A DNA stretch of 64,000 nucleotides, taken from the NCBI GenBank assembly GCA_038373865.1, contig JAXGGA010003020.1:1-64000 (forward strand). Reading direction: 5' to 3'. Position 1 is the stretch's first letter; each line of letters begins with the position of its first letter. This document shows positions 1 to 12,116 of this stretch, piece after piece. The notes under the pieces were generated by a model. It saw only the letters and a list, made by a program, of their open reading frames with translations, searched no databases and was not told where the DNA came from. Source of the stretch: Uloborus plumipes. Its lineage: Eukaryota; Arthropoda; Arachnida; Araneae; Uloboridae. The translations under genes were made by a program, and so were the position numbers.

Positions 1-852
1 GTGAGGGGTGCAGGTGCAGCCAGAGTGACGTCAGACCACTTGGATCGACGGATTCACCGACAAGCTGTGGCGGACCCGCAAGTCACTTGTACGTCGATTC
101 TGCAGCACGTGCAAGGTACCCTGGATGTTCCTGTGTCGACCAGAACCATTTCCCGTCGACTGGTTGCACGTGGCCTGCAATCACGGTGCCCGCTAAGAAG
201 ACTGCCATTGACCTCACAGCACAGACTCCAACGTTTGGAATGGTGCCGGACCAGAGCGACGTGGATGGCAGAATGGCAAACCGTAGTGTTCTCAGATGAA
301 TCCCGCTTCTGTTTGTCCAGCGATAGTCATCGCATACGTGTGTGGCGTCGACGTGGAGAAAGATCGAATCTTGCAGTAACTGTGGAACGCCCCACAGCGC
401 GACAACGTGGCATAATGGTTTGGGGCGCTATTGCATACAACTCCGTATCACCTCTAGTTCGTATTCGGGGCACTATGACGGCCCAACGATATGTAGATAA
501 TGTACTGCGGCTGGTGGCAATCCCCTACCTTCAGGGTCTGCCAAATGCAATTTTTCAACAGGATAACGCCCGGCCTCACAGTGCTCGAATCAGCCAACAT
601 GCTCTACGAGGTGTACAGATGCTTTCCTGGCCACCATACTCTCCTGACTTGTCACCAATGGAACATGTGTGGGACGTGATTGGACGCCGTTTGCAGAACC
701 TGTCACTGCCTCGTTCAGAGGACGAACTGTGGCAAATGGTTGAAAGGGAATGGAGTGCCATCCCCCAGGACACCATCCGCAGGCTTATTGACTCCATGCC
801 TAGACGTGTTTCTTCGTGCATCGCTGTCCGCGGTGGTCCTACTTCTTACTGA
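1..852 (+). CDS. Tc1/mariner-superfamily transposase, 5' end cut by the window edge
   Basis: This is the catalytic part of a Tc1-like DDE transposase, which cuts and rejoins element ends at TA sites. The frame is open from base 1 to TGA at 850-852 (283 codons). Tc1 transposases are usually about 340 residues, so most of the N-terminal paired-type helix-turn-helix region lies to the left; the GTG at base 1 is not a real start. Visible signatures are VFSDESRF (catalytic D99), VWGAI, QQDNARPH (D188), and WPPYSPDLSPMEHVWD (E221), ending in AVRGGPTSY. D188 to E221 leaves 32 residues between, whereas the second Tc1 copy in this window has the usual 34. No internal stop or frameshift is seen, so this copy may be recent. 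Overlapping open frames here are shadows. Confidence 0.93.
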   Translation: MRGAGAARVTSDHLDRRIHRQAVADPQVTCTSILQHVQGTLDVPVSTRTISRRLVARGLQSRCPLRRLPLTSQHRLQRLEWCRTRATWMAEWQTVVFSDESRFCLSSDSHRIRVWRRRGERSNLAVTVERPTARQRGIMVWGAIAYNSVSPLVRIRGTMTAQRYVDNVLRLVAIPYLQGLPNAIFQQDNARPHSARISQHALRGVQMLSWPPYSPDLSPMEHVWDVIGRRLQNLSLPRSEDELWQMVEREWSAIPQDTIRRLIDSMPRRVSSCIAVRGGPTSY

Positions 853-997
853 GCCGTCGCCGTCCTCGCTCTAAATGTTGCTTATTTATTTTGAAATAAA
901 TATCACTTATTGTTCCATGCTGTCTCTGTCTTCTTACTAAATTTCATCAATTTCTGACCACTCCTTCTTGGTGTTGCATTTTCAATGTCGAGCAGTG
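1..997 (+). mobile_element. Tc1-like element, right-hand part with terminal inverted repeat
   Basis: The element containing the transposase ends in a TIR-like block at about 961-997 (CTCCTTCTTGGTGTTGCATT onward, last bases CAGTG). It is followed by TA at 998-999, the expected Tc1 target. The block shares the core TGGTGTTGCA-TTTTC with the ends of the Tc1 copies at 33353-38293 and 59775-60557, so the three belong to related lineages. The left TIR is outside the window. The sequence just beyond the TA matches the end of repeat R1, so this element appears to have inserted into an R1 copy. Confidence 0.85.
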
Positions 998-999
998 TA

Positions 1000-1440
1000 T
1001 TTTTATAGCTAGCTACTTGTAATATTTTGAAACATTCATTTGTTGAAAAGCCATCTACTTATATTAAAAACTGAGTATCTATGTCTGCTTTTTTCCTTTG
1101 ACCTAGCTGAACTTACTGAAATTTTCCTCACCATCTTGAAGGCGCGAAGCATCTCAAAAATTCGAATGATTTTTTTTATATAGGAAAAAAGTAAAGGCGT
1201 GAAGCGCCTGTTAGTGAGCCGCCTTGGCAGGGAGTAGTTTCTTGAAATTTTCCTCACTACTTTCAGGGCACGAAGTGCCCGTGCAACGCCTGGCCACGTG
1301 CGTGGTATGTCTTGAAATCGAATGAACATTAAATTATATCAAATAATATAACTCCAGAATGAGGTAAAAGTTAGAGAGGGGGACGTTATGCATCAACATG
1401 CCGCAGGAAGCTAATCTAGCTACCCTGGCAGCTAGTATTT
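1000..1440 (-). repeat. Interspersed repeat R1, copy A
   Basis: Read on the minus strand, this block aligns over its whole length with 13138-13632. Shared landmarks in order are CTAGATTA-GCTTCC-TGCGGCATG, CCCCCTCTCTAA, GACATACCACGCACGTGG, CTTCGTGCCCTGAA, AAGAAACTACT, CAGGCGCTTCA, GAGATGCTTCGCG, AGCAGACAT-GATACTCAG, and TTACAAGTAGCTAGC. Unit length is about 450 bp. There is no ORF, no clear TIR and no poly-A, so the class is unknown; it could be a LINE/SINE tail or a satellite-like unit. A short open frame on the minus strand here (1036-1329) has no family motif and I regard it as chance. Confidence 0.75.
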
Positions 1441-4400
1441 CATTAAAAACTTTCAACTTATGACTACGGTTCTTTATACTAAATTTTTCTGCAGTTGAAA
1501 GTAAGGATTATGTATTTATTCAAAAATGCGTATGCGGAAAACAGTCTCAGCTTCATTTTGTTTCGCATTTATATAAGTTAAGTATCCAGGCAGCACAAGT
1601 AAAATTTAAACGTTTAGTAAACGTTTTAAAATGATTTCCAGGAAGTCTGCAATCAATTGAAAACGGCTATGAAACGAAGTGAGATACCCGTATAAGTGTT
1701 TACTAGTTCAAACGCTTATCAGAAAGTTCCGAGAATTGTTCACTAGCTTTAAAATCGCAGTCTTTACTTGACTACCTCATGCTGACATGCAGCTGTAAAT
1801 ATTTGTATAAGACGTTTATTTCTTTTAGAAATGCTATTAATTAACAATGCCTTCATGTTAGTTTGACAAATAGAAAGTGTATTATTTTTATTAGGCATTA
1901 GAAAATCTGGTTAGAACTGCTAATATTAGAAATAAATGGTAAATATATAATTAATAATAATTTTTAGCAGATTGTTTTTGTTTTGTAGAATAGAAATTGG
2001 AAATACGGAGGTGCGTGTATAGTTTCAAAATGCATTAAAGTTGAAAAATTTATGCAAAATGGTCTTGGAAATTTTCTTGAACAGTTTTAATTTCTGAGTA
2101 CATTTACCAGACAGTTAAAAGATATTTACTGCATGAGACATTAAAAATGAAATTTCCAATCTTTATGCATAAAAATTGAATGTTATTATGTTTTCAGGGA
2201 ATAAGTTTTCTTATCTGTAAAATGCCTCTTATTTGTTTTTATAAAAATTTAAAGCATATTTTCGTCAATAAATATTAAATCATGGCGGTATTCAGTTGTT
2301 TAAATACAGTTTTTGTGTTCTAGAATATTTATGACATAATTAATATGATTGATCCAAATAACTTTTGGGGCATTTCATATCTCTAAGTAATCATACTACT
2401 TTTAAACATTCTTAGTATTTTAAAATTCAAACTTAAAACTATCTTTCAGGAAGTAATTTATTTTTCTAAATGTCTACGTTTTGAAGGAAATTTTCTTACA
2501 TAAAATGACTAGCCGCCTACAGCGATGGGAACGAAGTTAACCAGATAGCAGCTTTAGGCGGTTGTCTGGCTTTCTCGTAAAAAATAGATAGCTTTATTTC
2601 AGTTCATTTATTTAAGAAGTTTCACGAAAATTGATTGAAACTGTTTTTGTTATTGGTGAATTCCAGAAAAAAATCAGCATGGCATTTGAATTTTGAAAAA
2701 CTAATGTATAGTCACTTGCCATGTATCATTTTCTTCAGAAATGTATGACTTTTTTGAATCCTAAGATATTGTTCCTAATTAACTTAATAACTTTCAGAAA
2801 ATCAAGGGCACAATCAGTTTATATGTTTTTACATAGAAAGAAATATATCATTTGTTACATACAGTGATTTCAGTTCACTTATTTATCAGAATGTGGCAGA
2901 TAAATCATGTCAGAGTTCAAAAATTTTCTGACTAATGAATAAACCAAACACGCATGAGTCCTCAAATTTGCTTTCATTTCTTTAAAAAACCTATATTTGC
3001 ATTATGTATACTTAAACTTTTGCTAAATATTTCCGTTTATTGTATGCTTTTATTTTTATATAACAAAATATCTATTTAAATTCTGTTATATTTTTTTAGA
3101 GTGTCACATTTTTTAATTTGCTGTTACTATTATGGATCGCGAAAAGGTTATTTATTTTTTTATCCGATTACCCTTTTTTTATCAATATGGCGACCCAAAC
3201 TTCAAAAATGGCTTTTTCTGAGACTGGTCGCCAGTGGCTACAATTCAGAATTCCAAGTTTCGAGCTTTTCGGGCACGCATAAGGCCATCTTTTCAACAAA
3301 AAGTGTTTCGTAAGCTGACGTCCTTGTCTAAACAATTTCCTGGAAAAAAGAAAAAAAAAAATGGTGGATTAAAACTAAGGCACTACGCATTTAAAGGATG
3401 AAAAAGAACTCTTGTTAAATTGATCCCGATTAGTTAGACGTTGACAAATTATTTTTCCATCAAAATTGAAGAATAAATTATCTTCTCTGCATGCTCATTT
3501 CATTACAAATCTGCGACAGAAAGGAATGCAGGACCAATTCATGCTTTCGAACCGCCAGTAAAATAAATAAATCGTTAGTGAGTGTATCAACTCTGTGCAG
3601 ATACTGAAAAAAAATCGATTACTAATGTCAAGTAGTATTAAACTTATAATGCCATTCTCAATTATAAGTTAAAAAAAAATACGTGGACAGATGTAGTTAA
3701 CGGAGAAGCAAAGTACAAAGCCCTTTAAAAATGATTTTTGTTCATTAAAAAACTTCTCTGGATGCATTGAACTCTAGATCAGACAGCCATGAAGCCAGTC
3801 TCTCTTTAGTACACACATACTAAAAAAAGATCTCTAGGTATTTGGTATAAACAACTACCAAATCTTCAAATGAAAGCCTTCTTGTTCTTAAAAAGGTGTC
3901 TGCCATTTGTTTATTTACTGCGTTTTTTCAATCGAAAAAACTTTCTTTTCAATTTAAGTAATGTTGATCAACTATTTTCTTTTTGTTTGTCTTGTTAGCT
4001 GTCTTAGATGGAGAGGAATGCCTGAAAAGAAAAGACAAATATAATTATTTTTTTCTAGTAAAATTCTTCTCTCATCTGACAAAAAAAAAAAAGCCACAAT
4101 CAAAAATTAATTTATTTGAGAATAAAAAAGTACATATATCTCTTTAGTATGAAAAAAGGTACTTCTGTTTTTGAAAGTAAATCTTACGTATGCGAATATT
4201 TAACTAACATTTTCCTTAAACACTAAAATAAAAAAGTTCTAAAGCTTATTTCTTCTAATTCTGAATGTTTTATATTATTTCATTCTGATTTGTTTGAAGA
4301 TTTACTTTGAATATTTGAAGTTACCCTATAATGCATTTTAATAAAGAATATTAAAGCTTTTGATTTAAAAGGTCCATAATACGCTTACCTTATAGTAGAC

Positions 4401-5869
4401 AAATAAATAAATGAATAAACATACAGTTCTTCCATTTCTATCACTCAAAGTAAAGAAAATTGGTTAAGCAAAACTATGAAGCTTATAAAAATAACGCTAC
4501 CACCCAATCATGCATAAATATATTTCTTTGCTTAGACTGATTTCAATTTTACCGTTAGTAAATTTAAGTACAAAATTCATCTAGAAAATGTTGCCATTGT
4601 TTTTATCTCGTTTAAAACTGTTATTAAAATGACAGCACCAAAATTATTTTCTTAATTAGATTTTCTGAAATAAGTATTTTTGTAAGAAAATTAAGGTCAG
4701 CGAGAAAATTGAAAATAAGTTGTGTTTATAATTTTCGTCGGTATGACTTTCTCGATCATTTCAAACATTATTTTCGATCAAATAAGTAGATTACAAACAT
4801 TCGTTAAGATTTCAAAACAAACAAAAAAAACGGACAAAAAACGTATGTCGATTGCATTTAACTTTTCAGCTCATCAGAAAATGACAAGAAAACTTCGATA
4901 AAGCACTTCAGTGTGAAAAATCATTTCAACCCTCCATGGATGGAAAAATAGACCCCAGCGTACTCGGCGTCTGTATTAACATAAAAGTTTGCGCGTATCT
5001 CTTAGATACGGTCTGACCACTGATGCAATGGAAAGGCACACATCCGTTTACAAGATGTATTCATCTATTAGTTTTCACGAATGCTAGATTTTTCAGACAT
5101 GCATTAGCCTCTGAATAAAACAGAGTCGCATTGAAATGAGCAAAAAAGGAGCATCAAAATTTCACCTTTGCCCCCCCTCTCCCCCTCATTCAAATAGACT
5201 CGGCTTAGCTGGACGTTTGACAATTTGATAACAATCGCGGGTAGACAGTACCTTATTCTATACCTCTAATTTTTTGGCATGTTTTGCTGGTAAACCTAGT
5301 GTCTAGTGCACTTGTCCTTTTGGTTTATATGTGAGGATTTTTTTTATGTTTAGTTGAGTTTAGTTCTGTGATGGAAGTGCATTTGAGAGACGTTTTCGAA
5401 AATTCAGAAAACATTCGCTTTTCTATGTTTTTATTGGAAGTTTTTATTACAGTGGAGCAGCATTTGAACGCATTTCTAGAAGCTTTTACTTTCTAAAATC
5501 GATAACATTTAAGACTAACAAAATAAAATTTACAGAACTAATAAATAAAAAAAAACTTACTTAAAAAAACCCGCGTAGCCCTTACATATAAACAGCAGAT
5601 AATTAGGCTCCTTTATATACGGGTGCTAGACTATTTCAATTCTTAGTCAGAAAATGGTAGAGATATGGGGAATAAAGCTTTAAACAAATTATCTCTTATT
5701 GTATTCTTATATCTCTTATTGTGGACACTCCGTTTACTGGCGTACAGATTATAGAGGCTCTAGTGTATCCCTCGTATTTTTCATGAGCAGAGAGAGCATT
5801 TCAACAATTATGCACATACACTAAATAACATAAATACAAAAAAGTCTCTTTTTGAAACAATTCAATATT
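1441..5869. other. Anonymous A+T-rich DNA, no gene supported
   Basis: No open frame above about 70 codons and no recognisable motif is present. Items of note are a hairpin at 2511-2570 and a slightly G+C-richer patch at about 3170-3320 with a 31-codon frame. There are also A-runs near 3350 and 4080, and another G+C-richer patch at 4930-5040. None resembles a known family. Confidence 0.6.
2511..2570 (+). other. G+C-rich imperfect hairpin in A+T-rich DNA
   Basis: Bases 2512-2523 (GCCGCCTACAGC) pair with 2551-2562 (GCTTTAGGCGGT) with one mismatch and one G-T pair around a 27-base loop. AGCC at 2511 and GGCT near 2568-2571 could extend the fold. It stands out against A+T-rich surroundings. It could be a degraded SINE or MITE fragment or a small structured RNA; nothing identifies it. 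Confidence 0.3.
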
Positions 5870-6431
5870 ACACTGCAAAAAATAAGCTGTTGTTTTTACA
5901 GTATAGTACTGAAAGCAGAGGTTTCAGTTTAAAACTGTATAAGCAGAGCAATAAACTTTAAAACTATACTACACTGCAACGTTTCTTGGCAAAAACATCG
6001 TGACGTCAGCGTGACGTTAGCCTATGAAAAACGAGCTAGATAAAACGTCACAGCCTACTTGGCGAATTAGAGGAGATCGTTGACTGCTTGTGAGCTCCTA
6101 TTGGCTCTCCCGTAGTGACGTTCAGTGTCAAGTTAAGTTTCTGTCTAGCATAGCTATTTTACAGTTTATTACTGTTAAATTAGCAATTTTACAGTTTATT
6201 ACTATAAAATTAGCTGTATTATTTTGTAAAAACAGTATAATACTGGTAGCAGAGATTCCAGTTTAAAACTAAAATGTACAGTAATAAACTGTAAAACTAG
6301 CAATGTTACAGTTTAGTAGACTAGCAATTTTACAGTTTACCACTGTAAAATTACGAATTTACAGTTTATTAGTGTAAAATTACAATACCATGAGCTTTAT
6401 TATGCTGTAAAAGCATTTCTTTTACAGTGTA
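5870..6431. mobile_element. MITE-like family M1, copy 1 (with internal extra segment)
   Basis: The block begins ACACTGCAAAA and ends TTTTACAGTGT, giving short inverted ends. Inside it repeats the words TTTTTACAGTATA, CAGTTTATTACTGTAAAATT, and AGCAGAG-TTCCAGTTTAAAACT in both orientations. The same words make up five other copies in this window. This copy carries an unrelated, more G+C-rich segment at about 5975-6150 (containing GTGACGTCAGCGTGACG). That segment could be an insertion or a join of two M1 copies. There is no coding potential. The superfamily is not assigned. Confidence 0.75.
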
Positions 6432-6903
6432 ACCATCCAAATGTACTTACGAAAATACAAACAAATCAGAAGACACTTCCACAGCAACTTTATGACGTAC
6501 TCTTCCTTTTCCAAATAATTACAGATTAGATCTCTTACTTGACAAGATTAAGAAAGCAGTCGCTGTGTTGTGATCAATTCAGCTCAATTCAGAAGACTTC
6601 CAACCCGCTCCGATCGTTTCTATATTGAATTGGGAGACTAGTTAGTTTCAGTAATAGGAGGATCCATTCTTTCTTTTATTATTTCTTCGTCTTCGATGAT
6701 TTCGTTAGGTTACTGCCACATAGAAAGCGCGCAGTAACTATATATTGTCTTATAGTTTGAGAAGCACTTAATGAAATAGGAAGAATGCAATTTGAATTTT
6801 ACGTGCTCCACATTTAGATATACATTTTTATATTTTTATATTAAAGGACTGTTTATGTATTTATCGTGCTGAAACAAGAAAATGGTTTTAGTTTTAAATT
6901 CTT
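6432..6903. other. Anonymous A+T-rich DNA
   Basis: Spacer between an M1 copy and a pogo-like element. I see no ORF, repeat or structured element in it. Confidence 0.6.
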
Positions 6904-6905
6904 TA

Positions 6906-7797
6906 CAGTTGAACCCCGCATGAAAAAACCCTCAACAGACTGTTTTAAGAGATCGTTTTAACCAAGGATTCACTACATCCGATATTTCCATAAAAGAAGA
7001 AGAGGGACCAACTTGCTACGATGTTTTTATCATGAGTCTTTAATGGAAGATATTCCTACTAGTGATTATGACAAGAAAGGATAGTAAGATATTAATAATA
7101 ATTATATTGTATTCAGTGATAAACTAATTATAAAAATTCGTCCTTTTAAAGAAATTTATGCATAATATGGGAAGAAAGATGTATTTCTGGTAGCAAACTT
7201 TTGGATTAGGATTTTATTGGTATTTTATTGATTTCTGTCAATTATTGTTAACAAATCCATAGCATGCTTATCTCGTTTCTGTTGTAAAACATTGGCTCAA
7301 AACTCTGGAAATTATAGTTTTGCCAGATTGTGTTTACTGTAAATTTAGAAAGAGAAATGCAAAGGCTTGCAACTTGAAAATATGATATCTTTACTTTCCA
7401 ATTTCAGACTAAATTAAGCTTAATCTCTTACAGTAAAAGTTTTTAGCTTAGTTAATTTAGCCATTGTTACAGTGAGAACTTCATAATGTTATCTAAGGAA
7501 CAATAGGCGAGGAATGTGATGTGGACCGATGCATTTAAGGGAAAAAGACAACTTTTGCAGAAGATGGTGTTTTCCAGCGAAAAAACTGGTAAGGAACGTT
7601 GATGAAGGTTGAGTTCTATGAAAAGTTGAAACTTTTGGATATTTTTGAATCGCTATAGCTGTTTCTTTTGCGTTTGGCGATTTTTATAAACATATCAAAT
7701 TACTTTAATGACATAGGACTTTATTTGGAACCATGTAAAAATTTTGCTACAAACGGGGGATTGTTAAATCCGGGTTCGCTAAAGTGAGGTTCAACTG
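6906..7797. mobile_element. pogo/Tigger-like non-autonomous element
   Basis: The left end is CAGTTGAACCCCGC and the right end, read inward on the opposite strand, is CAGTTGAACCTCAC. Both are flanked directly by TA (6904-6905 and 7798-7799). CAG-start TIRs of this form with a TA target are typical of pogo/Tigger elements. The 892-bp interior has no transposase frame, so it must depend on a partner in trans. The TIR match is short (about 11-14 bp), which limits the superfamily call. A second, much shorter element with a similar end sits at 41612-41787. Confidence 0.65.
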
Positions 7798-7799
7798 TA

Positions 7800-8898
7800 C
7801 TGGTAATAAAACAAGCTAGTCAATTTTAAGATGCAATGATGAGAACTTCACATTACTATTTTGTTTACATTTGCATTATCATTCATTACTGGTGCTGTTT
7901 TTACAGTCTCTAACTTAAGAGATTTTGAGTTCATGTACATGTGTCTGTATTCCACTAGTAAGAAATAAACGGTGTTACAGGATAAATGAGGTTTTCTGTT
8001 GAGGTTTTGTAAGTTAAACTGTAAATAAAGATTTAAAAACTCATAAAGCTTAAGTAAGTTAATTTTTATGAGTAAGTTTGATAAAAATTTCACAAAATAT
8101 GAAATTTTTTAAGGGTAAAAACAGTTTTGGTTTCCTTCGTTAACTAAGCAGCATAAGTTTGAATTTTTGTGATACTTCTTTTCGGCTATATACTTGCACC
8201 CTATTTGTACACGTTCGTTCCCACTGAACTGATTCAGTTCAACTTATTTTCCATAAATTTGCAGGACTGCAAACGCGCTCCGAGTTTGGGACACTGCTCC
8301 TTGTTTGGGCATAAAAATGAAAAAAAAAAAAAAATGTCGACCAGGTTTACTGAGTGAATTAGTTACGTAATTCTATACGTCGGAGCCATACTAATGCAAG
8401 TCCAAAAATGACGTTTTTTACTTTATCATTGCATTGTAAGTAGATTTTTATATGGCATCAGCCCATGAGAACGCTATTCTATGAAAGAAATTCATTCGCA
8501 ATATTTTAGCTGCGTTGAAATAGCGCGAGTTCCATCCTTTGTAAGAGAACGTTTCAATTAATTATGTAGTAATTATGTTACTTCCGAAGTCACCTTAAAG
8601 GTTGCCCAAGTGAAAAGAATAATTTGAACGCAATTAAAAGCCCTAATGTAGAACAATTATAATAGTACTAAGTATAAAATTTATTTTACAATTTTAACAC
8701 TATTTTACTTGTTAAAGATCAATACCAAAAAAAAAAAAACCGAATTGAATTTCCGATGTTTAACCATACTGTTATTAAACAAATAAGAAATGGATTGATT
8801 TTCATATCGCAATTTAAGTTAAATAAGAAAGTTTTACGTCTTTAAAAGAAAACACACATACATTTTTTGCTATCCTCGGGAATCTCTGCCTACCACTA
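7800..8898. other. Anonymous A+T-rich DNA
   Basis: There are short frames only (longest 81 codons on the minus strand at 7848-8093) and none has a family motif. I see no repeat structure beyond small A-runs near 8320 and 8730. Confidence 0.6.
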
Positions 8899-8900
8899 TA

Positions 8901-10205
8901 GGGGAGACTGGGGACGGTTGTGACGCGGGGCGGTTGTGACAGTCGTCATATTAGCTAAACCATAATTAATACCTGGTTGAAGCAAAGAGAGAGAGTATCA
9001 GCATGTTTGTTTGAATGTGTGTCAAAGCATTGCGGTAGCCATCGAGCGACATTAACGCTAGCAGAGGGGTTGGTTACTTTTTAACAGTCAAAAGTAAGTT
9101 TTTTTGTTCGATGTCTTTTAGTAATTCCTGTTGAATGGGTACAGATAGAGAAATGAAAGTTTTCTCCCCGTTAGTAGTGAACCTTAATAGTGAAATAGCA
9201 GTGATTACTTTTTATGTAGGATATTTTGTATTGCCATGGTGATTGCTGTTTTCAAAAGTAGTGGGTTGGGGTCGGTTGTGACAAATTGCGTGGGGACGGT
9301 TGTGACACGAGTAAAACATGTTTTTATCATATTTGATGCCCATAATACGCTTGGAGAAGACAGAAATAGGGCAGTGTGACCTAATGAAATATAAAAAAGC
9401 TTATAAAGAAGTGAAACTTTTTTTCTTTCGGTCAGCTTTGGAAATGCAACGTCAATCGTAAGTCTTTGCTACGAAACATTCATTCGTAAACGCAATGGAG
9501 CCGGCCGGCGCTGTCACAATGAAAACAACGTGTGTATAGGTTATATTGCTCATAATAAAGTGCTTTTGAGCTTACATATACGCTGAAAGCAGATATGACA
9601 AATGGTCCCGTTCATTTATGAATAGAAATGTTTCACGTCTGTTCGAGTAGCTCATGCAACTAGCCTTTCAAGAGTAACAAGCTTCAATAAAACAAATAAA
9701 TGTGAAATCTTTCTTTGATACTTGAGAATTGTTATGAACAGACACGGTTATGACCCACAGGATGTGCATAATGTTGCCAAAACAGCCGTTACGAAATTCC
9801 AAAAACCTGATATTTTTGTAAAACTTGGTATAAGGCTACTTCAACTGAACGAGACACATTGTTAAATGTTAAACTTTCCCAGATGAAGGGTATGTTGAAT
9901 TACGTTTAATATTATTTGAAATTAAAAGTGATCTAGACTGTTTTGCTCTATTTTTGAACTTGTCACAACCGACCCCAAGCACTGTCACAACCGCCCCTGG
10001 GGCGGGGTCGGTTGTGACATGTTTTCCTTTTTTGTTTAATTTGGTCCTGTGAGTTAACTATTGTACTTAGGGAGAAAATTTTAGTGTTTATAAGCAGGCA
10101 AATAAACACTTTAACATAAAAACAACTTTAAACCAGCTCACAGGCATTGCTAAGGGATCTATGGGGGAGCAAATGAAAATTGTCACAACCGTACCCAGTC
10201 TCCCC
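8901..10205. mobile_element. Word-repeat DNA element E1 (GTTGTGAC family)
   Basis: The ends are inverted: GGGGAGACTGGGGACGGTTG on the left and the complement of GGGGAGACTGGGTACGGTTG on the right. Both are bounded by TA (8899-8900, 10206-10207). The word CGGTTGTGAC occurs at 8915, 8931, 9273, 9297 and 10009 on the plus strand, and inverted at 9962, 9984 and 10182. The internal cluster at 9962-10018 is itself palindromic around CCCCTGGGGCGGGG. There is no ORF. Repeated subterminal words of this kind are commonly transposase binding sites in other DNA elements, which is only an inference here. Confidence 0.8.
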
Positions 10206-10388
10206 TACTTTGTTAATATTTTGGAATGGGAACTTAAATCAACACCGTTTTTTGACTTATACCCGGAGCCAAGCAACTACTGATCCAACACCCTCGGAGG
10301 TACTGATTTAGTATGATAACTTTTAGAGCTTTGTGACCATGATATATTTGAAGAGTACCACTAACCATTAGCGAAAACGAAGCATTTT

Positions 10389-10460
10389 CCGCCGACTGAT
10401 ATCGAACCCTCGACTCTCCCCTTATAAGAATAAGGTCTTACCGATCAGGCTATCACTGTC
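10389..10460 (-). repeat. tRNA-derived SINE head
   Basis: On the minus strand TAGCCTGATCGG (10441-10452) resembles a Pol III A box. GGGTTCGATATC, inside 10389-10409, is a good B box about 30 bp downstream. The region does not fold into a full cloverleaf with paired acceptor arms, so I read it as a SINE promoter rather than a tRNA gene. The SINE body probably continues toward 10208, directly next to the end of element E1, but I cannot fix its tail. Confidence 0.6.
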
Positions 10461-12116
10461 ACTTTTATTTATGCTATTTCTTTTACGGAAAACTGGTCAA
10501 ACGCAAATTCTATACTTACTCTTGGTGACATTTTTCTGCAAAATTTAGAGTTTTTGTACGAAAAAGAAATATTTTTTCAATTTGACCTTTTGTTTTCAAA
10601 TTTATGCCGCAACGTCTTTGCTACTTAAAAGTCAAAAGAAATTTTCATACTGTACTACTGCCTTTTATTGGGAAAGTATGGAAAAAAGAAGGCAAAGATG
10701 TTTTCGATAACTAATTTCTTAAAGTAAGAAAGAAATACAACAACTCGCGTTTTAGTTACGTAAATGTAAAAGCAGTTCTGTTTTAGTGCAACTTTTTCAA
10801 CATACACTTTCTTTTATTGCATAGAGCTCCAAGAACAAAAATTAATTTTGGAGAACGAAAATGTATCGCTTAAAAACACACAAATTGAGTTACGGGCCTG
10901 GTTTTACAAACGACTTTCTAACCCCGCTCCGTAATTATCGTTTTATAAAACATTAGCGTCTTATCAGTTTAAGTTATTAAATTATTAGAACCTTATGTTT
11001 GGGTTTTCTTGGTTTAACATATTAAAAATCAATAATTATTTGCTTGCGCACATATTTCATTGTAATTGTATTACTTGCTCTTGTCAAAGTACTCTTAGCT
11101 ATCTCCCTCCCTCTCCCCAGCTCAAAGGAAATGCAAATGCTTATAAAAAATAAATTTGTGTTTAATCATTTATATGGAATTTCGAGGAATAATATTTTTA
11201 CCACTGTTAAATCTATTTTTACGAGCTAAATAATGTTTTAAGGAGTGAAATTTTTTAATGAATAATTCTCTAGTAAACGCTTAAAAAGCAAAGTGTTATG
11301 TTTTGAAAACTTGTTAGTTTTGATTATAAATTATTGCTTGTTTGCATAGCTTTGATTGGTGACTTTGATAAACGCTTGATATCAGCGATACTCAACCTAA
11401 GAATTACACAGCTATTAAAGTTTTTTTTGAGTGGCTTAGTAAGAGAAGACCAGAAAATACTGACTTATGTTTGAGTTTTAATTTTTTAATTTTTTTTTTG
11501 CTTTATTTTATTACAGCGAAAATGAAAATTAAAAGTTTTTTGAATACTTTTTAAAAAAATGTATGGTATTATTTAGACACTAATCTGTTGCGAAAACTTA
11601 GAAAAAACCATTGTATTTTAAAGAAAATTAATAATTCTTTTTATTTATCCTTTTTCATTGTCTTACGGTGTGATAGAAACATGTTGTACAAAAAAGATTT
11701 CGTTTTGCAATCAAATCACGTTTTTTGTGCGTTATTTCTAACTTTCAACTCATTTCATATGTTTCATATTTCAAAGTTTTTTAAACTACTGAACTGCATA
11801 AACATACCTGTCAGTGATTTAATTATATTTTTTAAAATTTATGTGCTATTATTTTATCAAAGTACTAACCCTCAAATTAACTGTATAATTTCTAAAATAT
11901 TTTTTCATCGAAATGTTAATTTGAAGCATAAAACGCTTTATTTCAGAAATCATATCGTTTAAGCTATGTGGGCATATTTCAACAAACTGTGCTATCTTAT
12001 AAACATTCAGACAACGTTTTGAAGATTTCAAAGCTTAAGTCAGTTATGGTACAAAAATCTTTTTTATTGAATTTTTATTTTGTTTGAAACATTTTTGGAA
12101 ATCCTGTTATTTGACA
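10461..12116. other. Anonymous A+T-rich DNA
   Basis: No supported gene. The longest frame is 124 codons at 11588-11962, dominated by Phe, Leu, Ile and Asn from A+T-rich sequence and without a start context or family motif. I do not call it. Confidence 0.6.

Noticed and set aside
11588..11962. 124-codon frame
   Set aside because: Residue content is what A+T-rich DNA gives by chance (Phe, Asn, Ile, Lys); no domain or homologous pattern.
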